This document shows, one piece after another, positions 35,988 through 43,488 of a stretch of DNA of 64,000 nt. The position numbers and the translations under genes were made by a program. This DNA is from Acidobacteriota bacterium (GTDB lineage: Bacteria; Acidobacteriota; Vicinamibacteria; Vicinamibacterales; UBA2999), in the NCBI GenBank assembly GCA_020851565.1, contig JADZCN010000127.1:1-64000 (forward strand), given 5' to 3'. Below the pieces are notes generated by a model. That model made no database searches, was not told where the DNA came from, and saw only the letters and a list, made by a program, of their open reading frames with translations. How positions within the stretch are numbered: position 1 is the first letter of the stretch; the number at the start of each line of letters is the position of its first letter.

Positions 35988-36473
35988 CTATTTGAAAGTC
36001 CAGCCCACGCCGAACTTCACGTCGGGCGAGTCGATCGCGCCGACCTTCACCTCGAAGAACAGGCCGTCCGCGTGCTCGGCACCGAAGAGGATGTTCAGGC
36101 CCCCTTCCGTCTCCGTGCCATCGCCCCGCCCGCGGCCGTCGTCGTCCCAAGAGTAGAAGTTGATGGCGGGCCCGCCGCCGGCGTACAGGCCCCACGAGGA
36201 CCGCGTGGGGAACTTGTAGACGAACTCCATGTTCAGAGCCGTCGTGACCAGGTCGTCGCCGAGGCCGAGCTCGATGTTCGGCTTGAAGTGCAGGCGATCC
36301 ACCAGCGCCGAGGTCTCATAGTGGCCGCCGAAGTAGACCTGATCGGGATCCACCGACACCCCGCCCCTCACGCCGGGCCCCTGGGCGGCCGCGGGCGTAG
36401 CCCATGCCAGAACAACGAATGCCGGGAGTAAGAATTTCACACGAGTAGCCATCCAATACGGGATTGGCAGCAT
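35988..36473 (-). CDS. Small outer-membrane beta-barrel-like protein
   Basis: The protein has 161 residues with a signal peptide (FLLPAFVVLAWATPAAAQ). The mature part alternates hydrophobic and polar residues, with glycines and aromatic ends (GVSVDPDQVYFGGHYETSALV, LYAGGGPAINFYSW, GLFFEVKVGA) and a final VGWTFK, as in 8-strand porin-like barrels of the OmpW/OmpX kind. GGAGG sits 7 bases before ATG 36473, which supports that start over the internal ATG at 36452. The function is unknown. Confidence 0.72.
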   Translation of the reverse strand: MLPIPYWMATRVKFLLPAFVVLAWATPAAAQGPGVRGGVSVDPDQVYFGGHYETSALVDRLHFKPNIELGLGDDLVTTALNMEFVYKFPTRSSWGLYAGGGPAINFYSWDDDGRGRGDGTETEGGLNILFGAEHADGLFFEVKVGAIDSPDVKFGVGWTFK

Positions 36474-36577
36474 AGAAAAACCTCCGGTTGGTTCCTAGCA
36501 GAAGTCGTGCCGGCGAAGGTCGCCGCCCGGGCAACGATGGCGCGTGCTGCGCATACCCAGCCTGGGACGCGGGCTTC

Positions 36578-37822
36578 CTAGTTTGCGGCGCGAGCGGCCG
36601 TTGGCTGGAGCAGGCCGAAGAGGCGCGTGCGTTCGGTGACGAACGCCGCAAGCTCGACGGAGGGCACCGGCTCGCCCGGCGGCATGTTGCGGTGCTCGAC
36701 GACGGGGTTGACGTAGGCGCCGTTCTTGCGAAGGCCGTAGTGGAGGTGCGGCCCTGTCGCGAGGCCCGTGGCGCCGACCTTACCCACGAGGTCGCCCTGC
36801 GACACGCGCGTGCCGGCGCGAACGTGCATGGCCGACAGGTGGAGGTACTCGCTTTCGTAGCCGTTGTTGTGCCTGATGCGCACGGTACGCCCGCCACCCC
36901 GTGTCCACCCCGCCAGCGTGACGGTGCCCGGAGCCACGGCCACTACCGGCGCGCCGGACGGCGCCGAGTAGTCGACGCCGTTGTGGGCTCTCGTGTACTT
37001 CAGAATCGGGTGCCGGCGCGCGGACGAGAACCGAGACGTGATGCGCGGCTCGAACTTGAGCGGCGACTTCAGGAAGAAGCGCTTCAGCGAGCGCCCGTCC
37101 TCGTCGTAGTACGCCGGCCGGTTGCCCTTCGGAGCGTAGCGGTAGGCGCGCAGTGCGCGGCCGCTCGCCACGAATTCCGCGGCCAGGATGGCGCCGTACC
37201 CGGCGAAGGCGCCCTCGCGCGTCTTCCGCTCGACGACCAGGCGGAACTCGTCGCCCGGCTGCAGTTCGGACGAGAAGTCGAGCTCGCCGGAGAAGACGTC
37301 GGCGAGGGCCAGCGCCAGGTCCAGTCGCTCGCCAACGGCGTCGAGCGCCTGGGTCAGCGAGGGCGTCTCCCTCGAGATCTGGCCCTCCACGGCGGCGACC
37401 GTCACTTCCTTGGCGATGAGCTCGATGACGGCCGTGAAGGCCTGCGATGCGTCCGCGGCGACGCGCAGGCGCCGGTCGCCGTCGATTTCGTACTCGAAGC
37501 TGCGGACGTGGCCATCGAGCAGCCGATCCATGACGAAGGGCTGACCCACGCGCATGCGCCGTACGTCGAACACGGTTCTTACCGCGGCGACGAGCGCCTG
37601 GCGGTCGCCCTCGGCGACATCGTATCGAGCGAACATGGCGTCGAGCGTCAGGCCGGGCTGAATCGAGCCGGCGATGAGCTCCGAGTCGGCCACGAGCTCG
37701 ATGTCGGTCGTACGCCGGGGCCCGGCAGGATCCGCGAGGGACTGCGCCTCGGCGACCTGGCAGGCAGTCGTGCCGCACACGGCGACACCAAGGACGAGAC
37801 CGAAGAAGAAAAGCCGGCGCAT
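36578..37822 (-). CDS. M23 family peptidoglycan endopeptidase
   Basis: The protein has 414 residues with a signal peptide (FFFGLVLGVAVCGTTACQVAEAQ). The N-terminal two thirds resemble the regulatory region of M23 proteins (SFEYEIDGDRRLRVAAD; ELQPGDEFRLVVERK). The C-terminal M23 domain has AHNGVDYSAPSGAPVVA (zinc His and Asp) and ATGLATGPHLHYGLR (HxH pair), so it should be an active zinc metallopeptidase cutting peptide cross-links in the wall. The start at ATG 37822 opens the signal; ATG 37846 is also in frame. A TAGCAT box lies about 22 bases upstream. Confidence 0.9.
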   Translation of the reverse strand: MRRLFFFGLVLGVAVCGTTACQVAEAQSLADPAGPRRTTDIELVADSELIAGSIQPGLTLDAMFARYDVAEGDRQALVAAVRTVFDVRRMRVGQPFVMDRLLDGHVRSFEYEIDGDRRLRVAADASQAFTAVIELIAKEVTVAAVEGQISRETPSLTQALDAVGERLDLALALADVFSGELDFSSELQPGDEFRLVVERKTREGAFAGYGAILAAEFVASGRALRAYRYAPKGNRPAYYDEDGRSLKRFFLKSPLKFEPRITSRFSSARRHPILKYTRAHNGVDYSAPSGAPVVAVAPGTVTLAGWTRGGGRTVRIRHNNGYESEYLHLSAMHVRAGTRVSQGDLVGKVGATGLATGPHLHYGLRKNGAYVNPVVEHRNMPPGEPVPSVELAAFVTERTRLFGLLQPTAARAAN

Positions 37823-37900
37823 CGTGTCAGCAGGAAGACGCGACATGCTACCAGCTCGGAACGCGATGGCGCCAGAGGAATTCCGCACCGCCAGGCTCCA

Positions 37901-39307
37901 TCACCGGCGTGGCGGCGTCTTGGATGCCGGCACGCCGCGCTCGACCGCCGGCGGCGGCGCCGCCTGCTGCAGCTCGACATACTGCGCCGTCTGCATGTTG
38001 GCGCGGATCATGAGCGGGATCACGCGCGGCTCACCCGCGCCCGCTCGCACCTCGATCACGTGCGCGCCCACCGGCAACGTGATGGTGAGCGGCGTGGCGC
38101 CGCGGTCGCTGCCATCGACCACCACGCGCGCCCCGTCGGGCCGCGAGGTGACCACCAGCTCGCCTTCCCCCTCGACCGGCCCTTCCACCGGGCGCGTCCA
38201 GTACCACCCGATGACCGCCGCCTGCATCAACAGCACGCCGACGACCACTGCCGCCCACAGCGGCCGCAGGCCAAGGAAGCGCCGCTCGGCATCGACGCCG
38301 ACCCTGGCGGACAGCGGCACGACCTCGGGTGGCCCGTCACCGCCGGTGTCAATACCCGCCGGTTCCAGATCGCGCGGACTGTCGTGCTGTGAACCCTCGA
38401 GCTTCGAACCCTCGAGCTTCGAACCCTCGTGCTTCGCCCCCCCGTGCCCTGGCCCCTCGTGCTTCAACCCTCCGTGCTCCTCGCTCCACTGCTCGAGGGC
38501 GCCGGTCCCCGTCACGTACCGTCGGTTACTCGCGAGGACCTCTTCGAAGGCGATTTGCGCGGCATGAGGTGACTCGAAGCCGCTGCCCTCGAGCTGGAGC
38601 GCGCGCCGCAGCCAGCGGGCGAACACCGCCGAGAGCGGGTGGTCGTCATCTCCGTGACGCTCGCGCGCGGCCGAGACCAGGGCGGGCAGCTGGTCGGGAA
38701 ACTCGTTGTCCTTCAGCCTCCGGCCCAGCAACATCGAGAGGGCGACCACGCCGAGTGCCATCGCGTCGCCCCGGGGGGTGCAGGTGACCGCCCCTTCGGA
38801 TGGCGGCGCGGCCACCCTGTAGCGCTGCCAGGCTTCGACGCGCGTGAGCCCGAGCTGGTCGAAGGCCGGCCCGAACACCGCTTCGGCGATGACGACTCGA
38901 GCAGGAGGCGCGATGAACAGGCGCTCCGGCGCGATGGTGCCGATGGCGTTGTCCCTGTTGTGGCGCGAGAAGAGGGCCACGGCCGGCAGCAGCTGCCGGA
39001 CGAGCGCCACGACGGCGTCGATCTCCGGGCGCACACCGGCGGCCTCGGCCGCATCGAGCAGGTCGGAGAGGCGAGTGCCGCGTGTCGCGTCGGAGACCAC
39101 CACCAGCTGGTCGATGGCAGGGCGGTCCACGCGAAGGACGTGCACGTAGGAAGCGTGGCGTACCGCAGCGAAGCGCGCCACACGCTCGCCGAGCGCGGTG
39201 GCGAACCCCGTGTGCAGCACCAGGGCTGGAGCCAGTTCCAGGTGCTCGACGGGTTCACCCGTAGCGGCGTCGGTCGCGGCGACTCGGCGCCCAAGCCCAT
39301 CAGTCAT
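37901..39307 (-). CDS. Pseudokinase with transmembrane segment and PEGA domain
   Basis: The protein has 468 residues. The first 260 keep the layout of a Hanks-type Ser/Thr kinase (IGTIAPERLFIAP in place of HRDxxPEN; RGDAMALGVVALSMLLG matching the sDxxxLGvxLyeLLtG helix), but the VAIK lysine, the HRD aspartate and DFG are missing, so catalysis is unlikely. A repeat-coded linker (KHEGSKLEGSKLEGS, about 275-305) leads to one membrane segment (LWAAVVVGVLLMQAAVIGWYW) and an extracytoplasmic PEGA domain (GELVVTSRPDGARVVVDG). A signal-receiving or scaffold role is inference. Confidence 0.75.
   Translation of the reverse strand: MTDGLGRRVAATDAATGEPVEHLELAPALVLHTGFATALGERVARFAAVRHASYVHVLRVDRPAIDQLVVVSDATRGTRLSDLLDAAEAAGVRPEIDAVVALVRQLLPAVALFSRHNRDNAIGTIAPERLFIAPPARVVIAEAVFGPAFDQLGLTRVEAWQRYRVAAPPSEGAVTCTPRGDAMALGVVALSMLLGRRLKDNEFPDQLPALVSAARERHGDDDHPLSAVFARWLRRALQLEGSGFESPHAAQIAFEEVLASNRRYVTGTGALEQWSEEHGGLKHEGPGHGGAKHEGSKLEGSKLEGSQHDSPRDLEPAGIDTGGDGPPEVVPLSARVGVDAERRFLGLRPLWAAVVVGVLLMQAAVIGWYWTRPVEGPVEGEGELVVTSRPDGARVVVDGSDRGATPLTITLPVGAHVIEVRAGAGEPRVIPLMIRANMQTAQYVELQQAAPPPAVERGVPASKTPPRR
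38391..38478. repeat. In-frame 15-base repeat in the pseudokinase linker
   Basis: The word GAACCCTCGAGCTTC is repeated two to three times with decaying copies downstream, coding KLEGS-like residues. The unit length is a multiple of three, so expansion keeps the frame. Confidence 0.7.
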
Positions 39308-39389
39308 GAGGAATCCGTACCCGGGGAGGCGACATCATTGTAATCGCGGGGCTGGAGCCCGGATCCGGGCAGCGTGCACAGACCTGCAT

Positions 39390-39395
39390 TACACT
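39390..39395 (+). promoter_or_regulatory. -10-like box (TACACT) before the M28 peptidase gene
   Basis: TACACT ends 9 bases before the ATG at 39405. No ribosome site is visible. Confidence 0.4.
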
Positions 39396-39404
39396 GCCTC
39401 GAGA

Positions 39405-40994
39405 ATGATGAGGAGGCCGATTGTGTTGAAGCATTCCACCATGTTGCCGGTCGTCTGCGCGCTGCTCATGGGCCTGGGTGTGTTGGGTCTATCGGCCCAG
39501 GTCGCCGACCCGGTAGACCTCGAAGCCATCCAGCGGCTCAAGGAGGAGGGCTTCGAGCGCTCGCAGGTGATGGACACCGCCTGGTGGCTGACCGAGGTGC
39601 ACGGACCCCGGCTCACCAACTCCCCCCAGATGCGCGCGGCGGCAGACTGGGCCGCGAAGCGGCTGTCCGAGTGGGGCCTCGCCAACGTGAAGCAGGAACC
39701 CTGGGGCCAGGAGTTCGGGCGTGGCTGGAGCAACGAGCGCACCGTCGTCCAGGTGGTGAAGCCCACGCCGTGGCCGGTCCTGGCGTACGCCCGCGCCTGG
39801 ACGCCCGGCACGGGCGGGCCCGTCACCGCGGATCTCGTGCTGGCGCCGATGGCGACCGAGGCGGACTTCGACAAGTACCGTGGAAAGCTGAAGGGTCGGA
39901 TCGTCCTGCTCCAGGAGGCCCGCGAAGTGGAGCCGCTGTGGGCGGCGCCGGCGCGCCGGTTCACCCCCCAACAGCTGGAGGAGATGCGCGAGCAGCCCGT
40001 CGCCCCGCCTCGCCCGCAGGGGAATTTCGCGCAGGCACAGGCCTTCGCCGCGAAGCGCAATGCCTTCCTCGTGGCCGAGGGCGTGCGCGCGGTGCTCGAG
40101 CCCGGCAACGGCCGCGGCGACAGCGGCAGCGTGCTGACCGGAGGGGGCGGCTCGCGCAATCCCAAGGACCCGCCGGCCCCGACGCAGCTGTCGGTGGCGA
40201 CCGAGCACTACAACCGCCTGGCGCGGCTGGTCGCCCGCGGCCAGGCCGTCACGATGGAGCTGGACGTCCGCAACACGTTCCACGACGCCGACCTCGGGAT
40301 GTTCAACATCGTCGCGGAGATCCCCGGGACCGACAAGGCGGATGAAGTGGTGATGCTCGGCGCGCACTTCGACTCGTGGCACGCGGGGACCGGGGCTGTG
40401 GACAACGCGTCGGGGTCGTCCGTGATGATGGAGGCCATGCGCATTCTCAAGCAGTCGGGCGTGCGCCTCCGCCGGACGGTCCGCCTGGCGCTCTGGACGG
40501 GTGAGGAGCAGGGCCTCCTTGGCTCTCGCGCATACGTCAAGGCGCACTTCGGCGACCCGGAGACGATGGAGCTGACACCGGAGCACGCGAAGCTCGCCGC
40601 GTATTTCAACATGGACAACGGCACCGGCGCCTATCGCGGCGTGTACCTCCAGGGGAACGAGGCCGTGGCGCCCATCTTCCGCGCGTGGATGGCCCCGTTC
40701 GAGAACATCGGCATGACGGACCTGACCATCCGCAACACCGGGGGCACAGACCACCTGGCGTATCACGCGGTCGGCCTGCCGGGGTTCCAGTTCATCCAGG
40801 ATCCCGTGCAGTACTCCAGCCGCACGCACCACTCGAACCTCGACGTCTACGATCAACTGATCGCCGGCGACTTGATGAAGAACGCGGTGATCACCGCGTC
40901 GTTCGTGTATCACGCGGCGAACCGTGAACAGATGCTGCCGCGGCGCGCGCTGCCGAAGCCGCCGAAGCCGGCGCCGACGACGCAGCCGAGATGA
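39405..40994 (+). CDS. Secreted M28 family metallopeptidase
   Basis: The protein has 529 residues with a signal peptide (MLPVVCALLMGLGVLGLSAQ). M28 enzymes are two-zinc amino- or carboxypeptidases. The metal ligands are all present: GAHFDSWHAGTGAVDNASG (His and bridging Asp), WTGEEQGLLGS (catalytic Glu and Glu ligand), FNMDNGTG (Asp) and THHSNLDVYD (His). A protease-associated-like insert occupies about 120-250, and a proline-rich tail ends the protein. I chose ATG 39405 because it directly precedes the signal and follows the TACACT box. It diverges from the pseudokinase gene. Confidence 0.92.
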   Translation: MMRRPIVLKHSTMLPVVCALLMGLGVLGLSAQVADPVDLEAIQRLKEEGFERSQVMDTAWWLTEVHGPRLTNSPQMRAAADWAAKRLSEWGLANVKQEPWGQEFGRGWSNERTVVQVVKPTPWPVLAYARAWTPGTGGPVTADLVLAPMATEADFDKYRGKLKGRIVLLQEAREVEPLWAAPARRFTPQQLEEMREQPVAPPRPQGNFAQAQAFAAKRNAFLVAEGVRAVLEPGNGRGDSGSVLTGGGGSRNPKDPPAPTQLSVATEHYNRLARLVARGQAVTMELDVRNTFHDADLGMFNIVAEIPGTDKADEVVMLGAHFDSWHAGTGAVDNASGSSVMMEAMRILKQSGVRLRRTVRLALWTGEEQGLLGSRAYVKAHFGDPETMELTPEHAKLAAYFNMDNGTGAYRGVYLQGNEAVAPIFRAWMAPFENIGMTDLTIRNTGGTDHLAYHAVGLPGFQFIQDPVQYSSRTHHSNLDVYDQLIAGDLMKNAVITASFVYHAANREQMLPRRALPKPPKPAPTTQPR

Positions 40995-41040
40995 AGAGAA
41001 ACCACGAAGGCACGAGGGAATCACGAAGAGGACAGAGTGA
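40995..41040. repeat. CCACGAAG half-array before rmuC
   Basis: One arm only (ACCACGAAGGCACGAGGG, then TCACGAAG) follows the M28 gene stop. No complementary CTTCGTGG arm is seen. Confidence 0.65.
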
Positions 41041-41052
41041 TCCGGGCAGGGG

Positions 41053-42381
41053 ATGTTGAATGACACCGTCGCGCTGATCGCCGGCACCGGGCTCGTGGCG
41101 CTCGCGCTGGGCGCCCTCTTCGGGTGGCTTGTCGCGCGGGCGAAGGCCGCGGAGGCGACTGCGGCGCTTCGCGCGGAGAACGCGCGGCTTGCCGCCGAGG
41201 TCTCGCACCGCGACCAGGTGATTCCGGAGAAGCTCGCGCTCATCGAGCAGATGGAGGGGCAGCTCCGGGACTCGTTCGAGGCGCTGGCGGCCGGCGCGCT
41301 GAACGCCAGCACCCGGCAGTTCCTCGAGCTGGCGGACCAGAAGATCGGCAACGTCCACAGGACAGCCGCGGCCGAGCTTGGCCAGCGTCAGCAGGCGCTC
41401 GACGCACTGGTGGCTCCCATCCGCGACACGCTGACACAGGTGGCGGCCGCACTCGCCGAGTCGGACAGGCTTCGCGTCCACGACGCGGCCAGCCTGCGCG
41501 CCTTGCTCGGCGCCGTCGGGCAGACGCAGCAGCAGTTGCAGCAGGAGACGCAGACGCTGGTCCGCGCGCTGCGCTCGCCCGGGGTGCGCGGGCGGTGGGG
41601 CGAGGTGCAGCTCCGGAAGGTGGTCGAGCTCGCCGGCATGCTCGAGCACTGTGACTTCGAGGAGCAGCCGACCACCACGCGCGACGCCGGTCGCCTCCGG
41701 CCGGACCTCGTCGTCAAGCTGCCCGGCCAGCACACCATCGTCGTGGACGCCAAGGTGCCGCTCGAGGCGTTCCTCGACGCGCAGATGGCCAGTGACGATG
41801 GCGTGCGATCGGGCCGGCTGGCGGACCACGTGCGGCAGGTGAAGGAACACGTGACGAAGCTCGGTGCCAAGGCGTACTGGGATCAGTTCCCCTCCTCTCC
41901 CGACTTCGTCGTCCTGTTCCTGCCCGCCGAGGCCATCTTCATGGCCGCGCTCGAGCAGGACGCGCACCTCATCGACTACGGGGTGAAGCAGCGCGTGCTC
42001 ATCGCCAGCCCGCTGACGCTGATTGCCCTGCTGAGGTCGGCGGCGCTTGGCTGGCGGCAGGAGCGCCTGGCGATCAATTCAGAGGAGATCAGCCGGCTCG
42101 GCCGTGAGCTGTACGACCGCGCCCGCAGCTTCACCGATCGGCTGGAGACCGTGGGCAGCCGGCTCGACGCCACGGTGCGCGCGTTCAACGACGCGGTTGG
42201 GGCCTACGACGCGCGAGTGATGGTCTCGATGCGCAAGTTCAAGGAACTGGGCGCGTCGACGGGTGACGAGATCAAGCCGCTGGCCACGGTGGATACCGCG
42301 CCGAGGAAGCTGCAGAGCGCGACGCAGCCGGATCTGCTCGAGCCGGCGGAGCCCGTGCCGGACACGGTGGAGCGCTCGTAG
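41053..42381 (+). CDS. rmuC: RmuC family DNA recombination protein
   Basis: The protein has 442 residues. It has an N-terminal membrane segment (VALIAGTGLVALALGALFGWLV), a long coiled coil (about 25-165), and the RmuC nuclease-like domain from about 170: GVRGRWGEVQLRKVVELAGML, DLVVKLPGQHTIVVDAKVPLEAF and LFLPAEAIFMAAL. RmuC limits inverted-repeat-driven rearrangements and is proposed to be an endonuclease of the PD-(D/E)xK type. AGGGG directly precedes ATG 41053. Its presence is notable next to the many inverted repeats here, but no link is shown. Confidence 0.92.
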   Translation: MLNDTVALIAGTGLVALALGALFGWLVARAKAAEATAALRAENARLAAEVSHRDQVIPEKLALIEQMEGQLRDSFEALAAGALNASTRQFLELADQKIGNVHRTAAAELGQRQQALDALVAPIRDTLTQVAAALAESDRLRVHDAASLRALLGAVGQTQQQLQQETQTLVRALRSPGVRGRWGEVQLRKVVELAGMLEHCDFEEQPTTTRDAGRLRPDLVVKLPGQHTIVVDAKVPLEAFLDAQMASDDGVRSGRLADHVRQVKEHVTKLGAKAYWDQFPSSPDFVVLFLPAEAIFMAALEQDAHLIDYGVKQRVLIASPLTLIALLRSAALGWRQERLAINSEEISRLGRELYDRARSFTDRLETVGSRLDATVRAFNDAVGAYDARVMVSMRKFKELGASTGDEIKPLATVDTAPRKLQSATQPDLLEPAEPVPDTVERS

Positions 42382-42387
42382 GGCCGG

Positions 42388-42460
42388 CCGGGGACAGTCC
42401 CCGGTGACATCTCGTGACAGGGACTGTCCCCGGTGACATTTCGTGACAGGGACTGTCCCC
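42388..42460. repeat. Tandem GGGACTGTCCCC / GTGACA repeat after rmuC
   Basis: Two to three tandem copies of a 29-base unit containing the palindrome GGGACAGTCCC (or GGGACTGTCCCC) and CGGTGACAT(C/T)TCGTGACA fill the gap. Single copies of the same palindrome with GTCACA occur at 56815 and 60425. Confidence 0.8.
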
Positions 42461-42502
42461 AGACCGTTGGCGCGCGCATGCTAGAGTTCGGCCGGAGACT
42501 CT

Positions 42503-43459
42503 ATGAATCGACTGCTGAGCCTGATCCTCCTTGCCGCGTGCGCGGCGTGTTCCCAACCCGCGCCGCCTGCCGAACCGACTCCTGCGGCGCCGCCTGCCCA
42601 GCCCGCTCGCACGCCCGAGGCCACGTCGCTCTCCGGGAAGCCGCTCTTCCCGCCGGAGACCATCGGCAACCGGGAAAAGCTCGAAGCCGATCTGGCGCAG
42701 GCCGAGAAGGCGCTCGCCGCGGCGCCGGGGGATCCCGAGGCGCTCATCTGGCTGGGGCGCCGCCAGGCGTACCTGTGGCGCTACCAGGACGCCATCGCCA
42801 CGTTCACGAAGGGAATCGAGCAGTATCCGGACAACCCGAAGTTCTACCGCCACCGCGGCCACCGCTATATCTCGACCCGGCAGTTCGACAAGGCGCAGGC
42901 GGACTTCGAGAAGGCCGTGTCGCTCATCAAGGGCAAGCCCGATGAGGTGGAGCCCGACGGCGCGCCGAACCCGGCCGGCCTCCCCCGCAGCACGTTGCAG
43001 TTCAACATCTGGTATCACCTGGCGCTCGCTCACTACCTGCAGGGCGAGTACGACGACGCCTACAACGCGTGGGTGGAGTGCATGAAGGTGTCGAAGAACG
43101 ACGACTCGATCGTGGCGACGTCCGACTGGATGTGGATGACGCTGATGCGCCTGGACCGTAAGGCCGAGGCCGCGAAGGTCCTGGAGCGCATCACGCCGAA
43201 GATGGACATCCTGGAGAACCAGTCGTACCACCGTCGACTCCTCATGTACAAGGGCCTCGAGAAGCCCGAGACGCTGCTCGACACCGCCACGGCCGACGAC
43301 ACGACCATCGCCACGCAGGGGTACGGCGTGGGCAACTACTACTTCGTCAACGGTGATACGGCCCGGGCGAAGGAGGTCTTCGAGAAGGTGGTCTCCGGCG
43401 GCGGATGGAACGCGTTCGGGTACATCGCGGCCGAGGCGGACCTGGCGAGGATGAAGTAG
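42503..43459 (+). CDS. TPR-repeat lipoprotein
   Basis: The protein has 318 residues. The signal ends in a clear lipobox (LILLAACAACS), so the mature protein is lipid-anchored. After a proline/alanine linker, TPR helices are visible (PEALIWLGRRQAYLWRYQDAI; PKFYRHRGHRYISTRQFDKAQADFEKA; WYHLALAHYLQGEYDDAYNAW; DTARAKEVFEKVV). TPR domains mediate protein contacts. GGAG lies about 7 bases before ATG 42503 and a TAGAGT box further up. The amidohydrolase gene follows 27 bases downstream. Confidence 0.82.
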   Translation: MNRLLSLILLAACAACSQPAPPAEPTPAAPPAQPARTPEATSLSGKPLFPPETIGNREKLEADLAQAEKALAAAPGDPEALIWLGRRQAYLWRYQDAIATFTKGIEQYPDNPKFYRHRGHRYISTRQFDKAQADFEKAVSLIKGKPDEVEPDGAPNPAGLPRSTLQFNIWYHLALAHYLQGEYDDAYNAWVECMKVSKNDDSIVATSDWMWMTLMRLDRKAEAAKVLERITPKMDILENQSYHRRLLMYKGLEKPETLLDTATADDTTIATQGYGVGNYYFVNGDTARAKEVFEKVVSGGGWNAFGYIAAEADLARMK

Positions 43460-43463
43460 GTCC

Positions 43464-43488
43464 TGGGGTCTTGAGGTCTTGAGGTCTT
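43464..43488. repeat. GAGGTCTT octamer array at an amidohydrolase gene start
   Basis: Three copies of GAGGTCTT run into the TTG start codon proposed for the next gene, whose first codons are the last unit. Confidence 0.7.

Noticed and set aside
42388-42460. Possible attachment site or transposon end
   Set aside because: No integrase or transposase is nearby, the unit is tandem, and no target duplication is seen.
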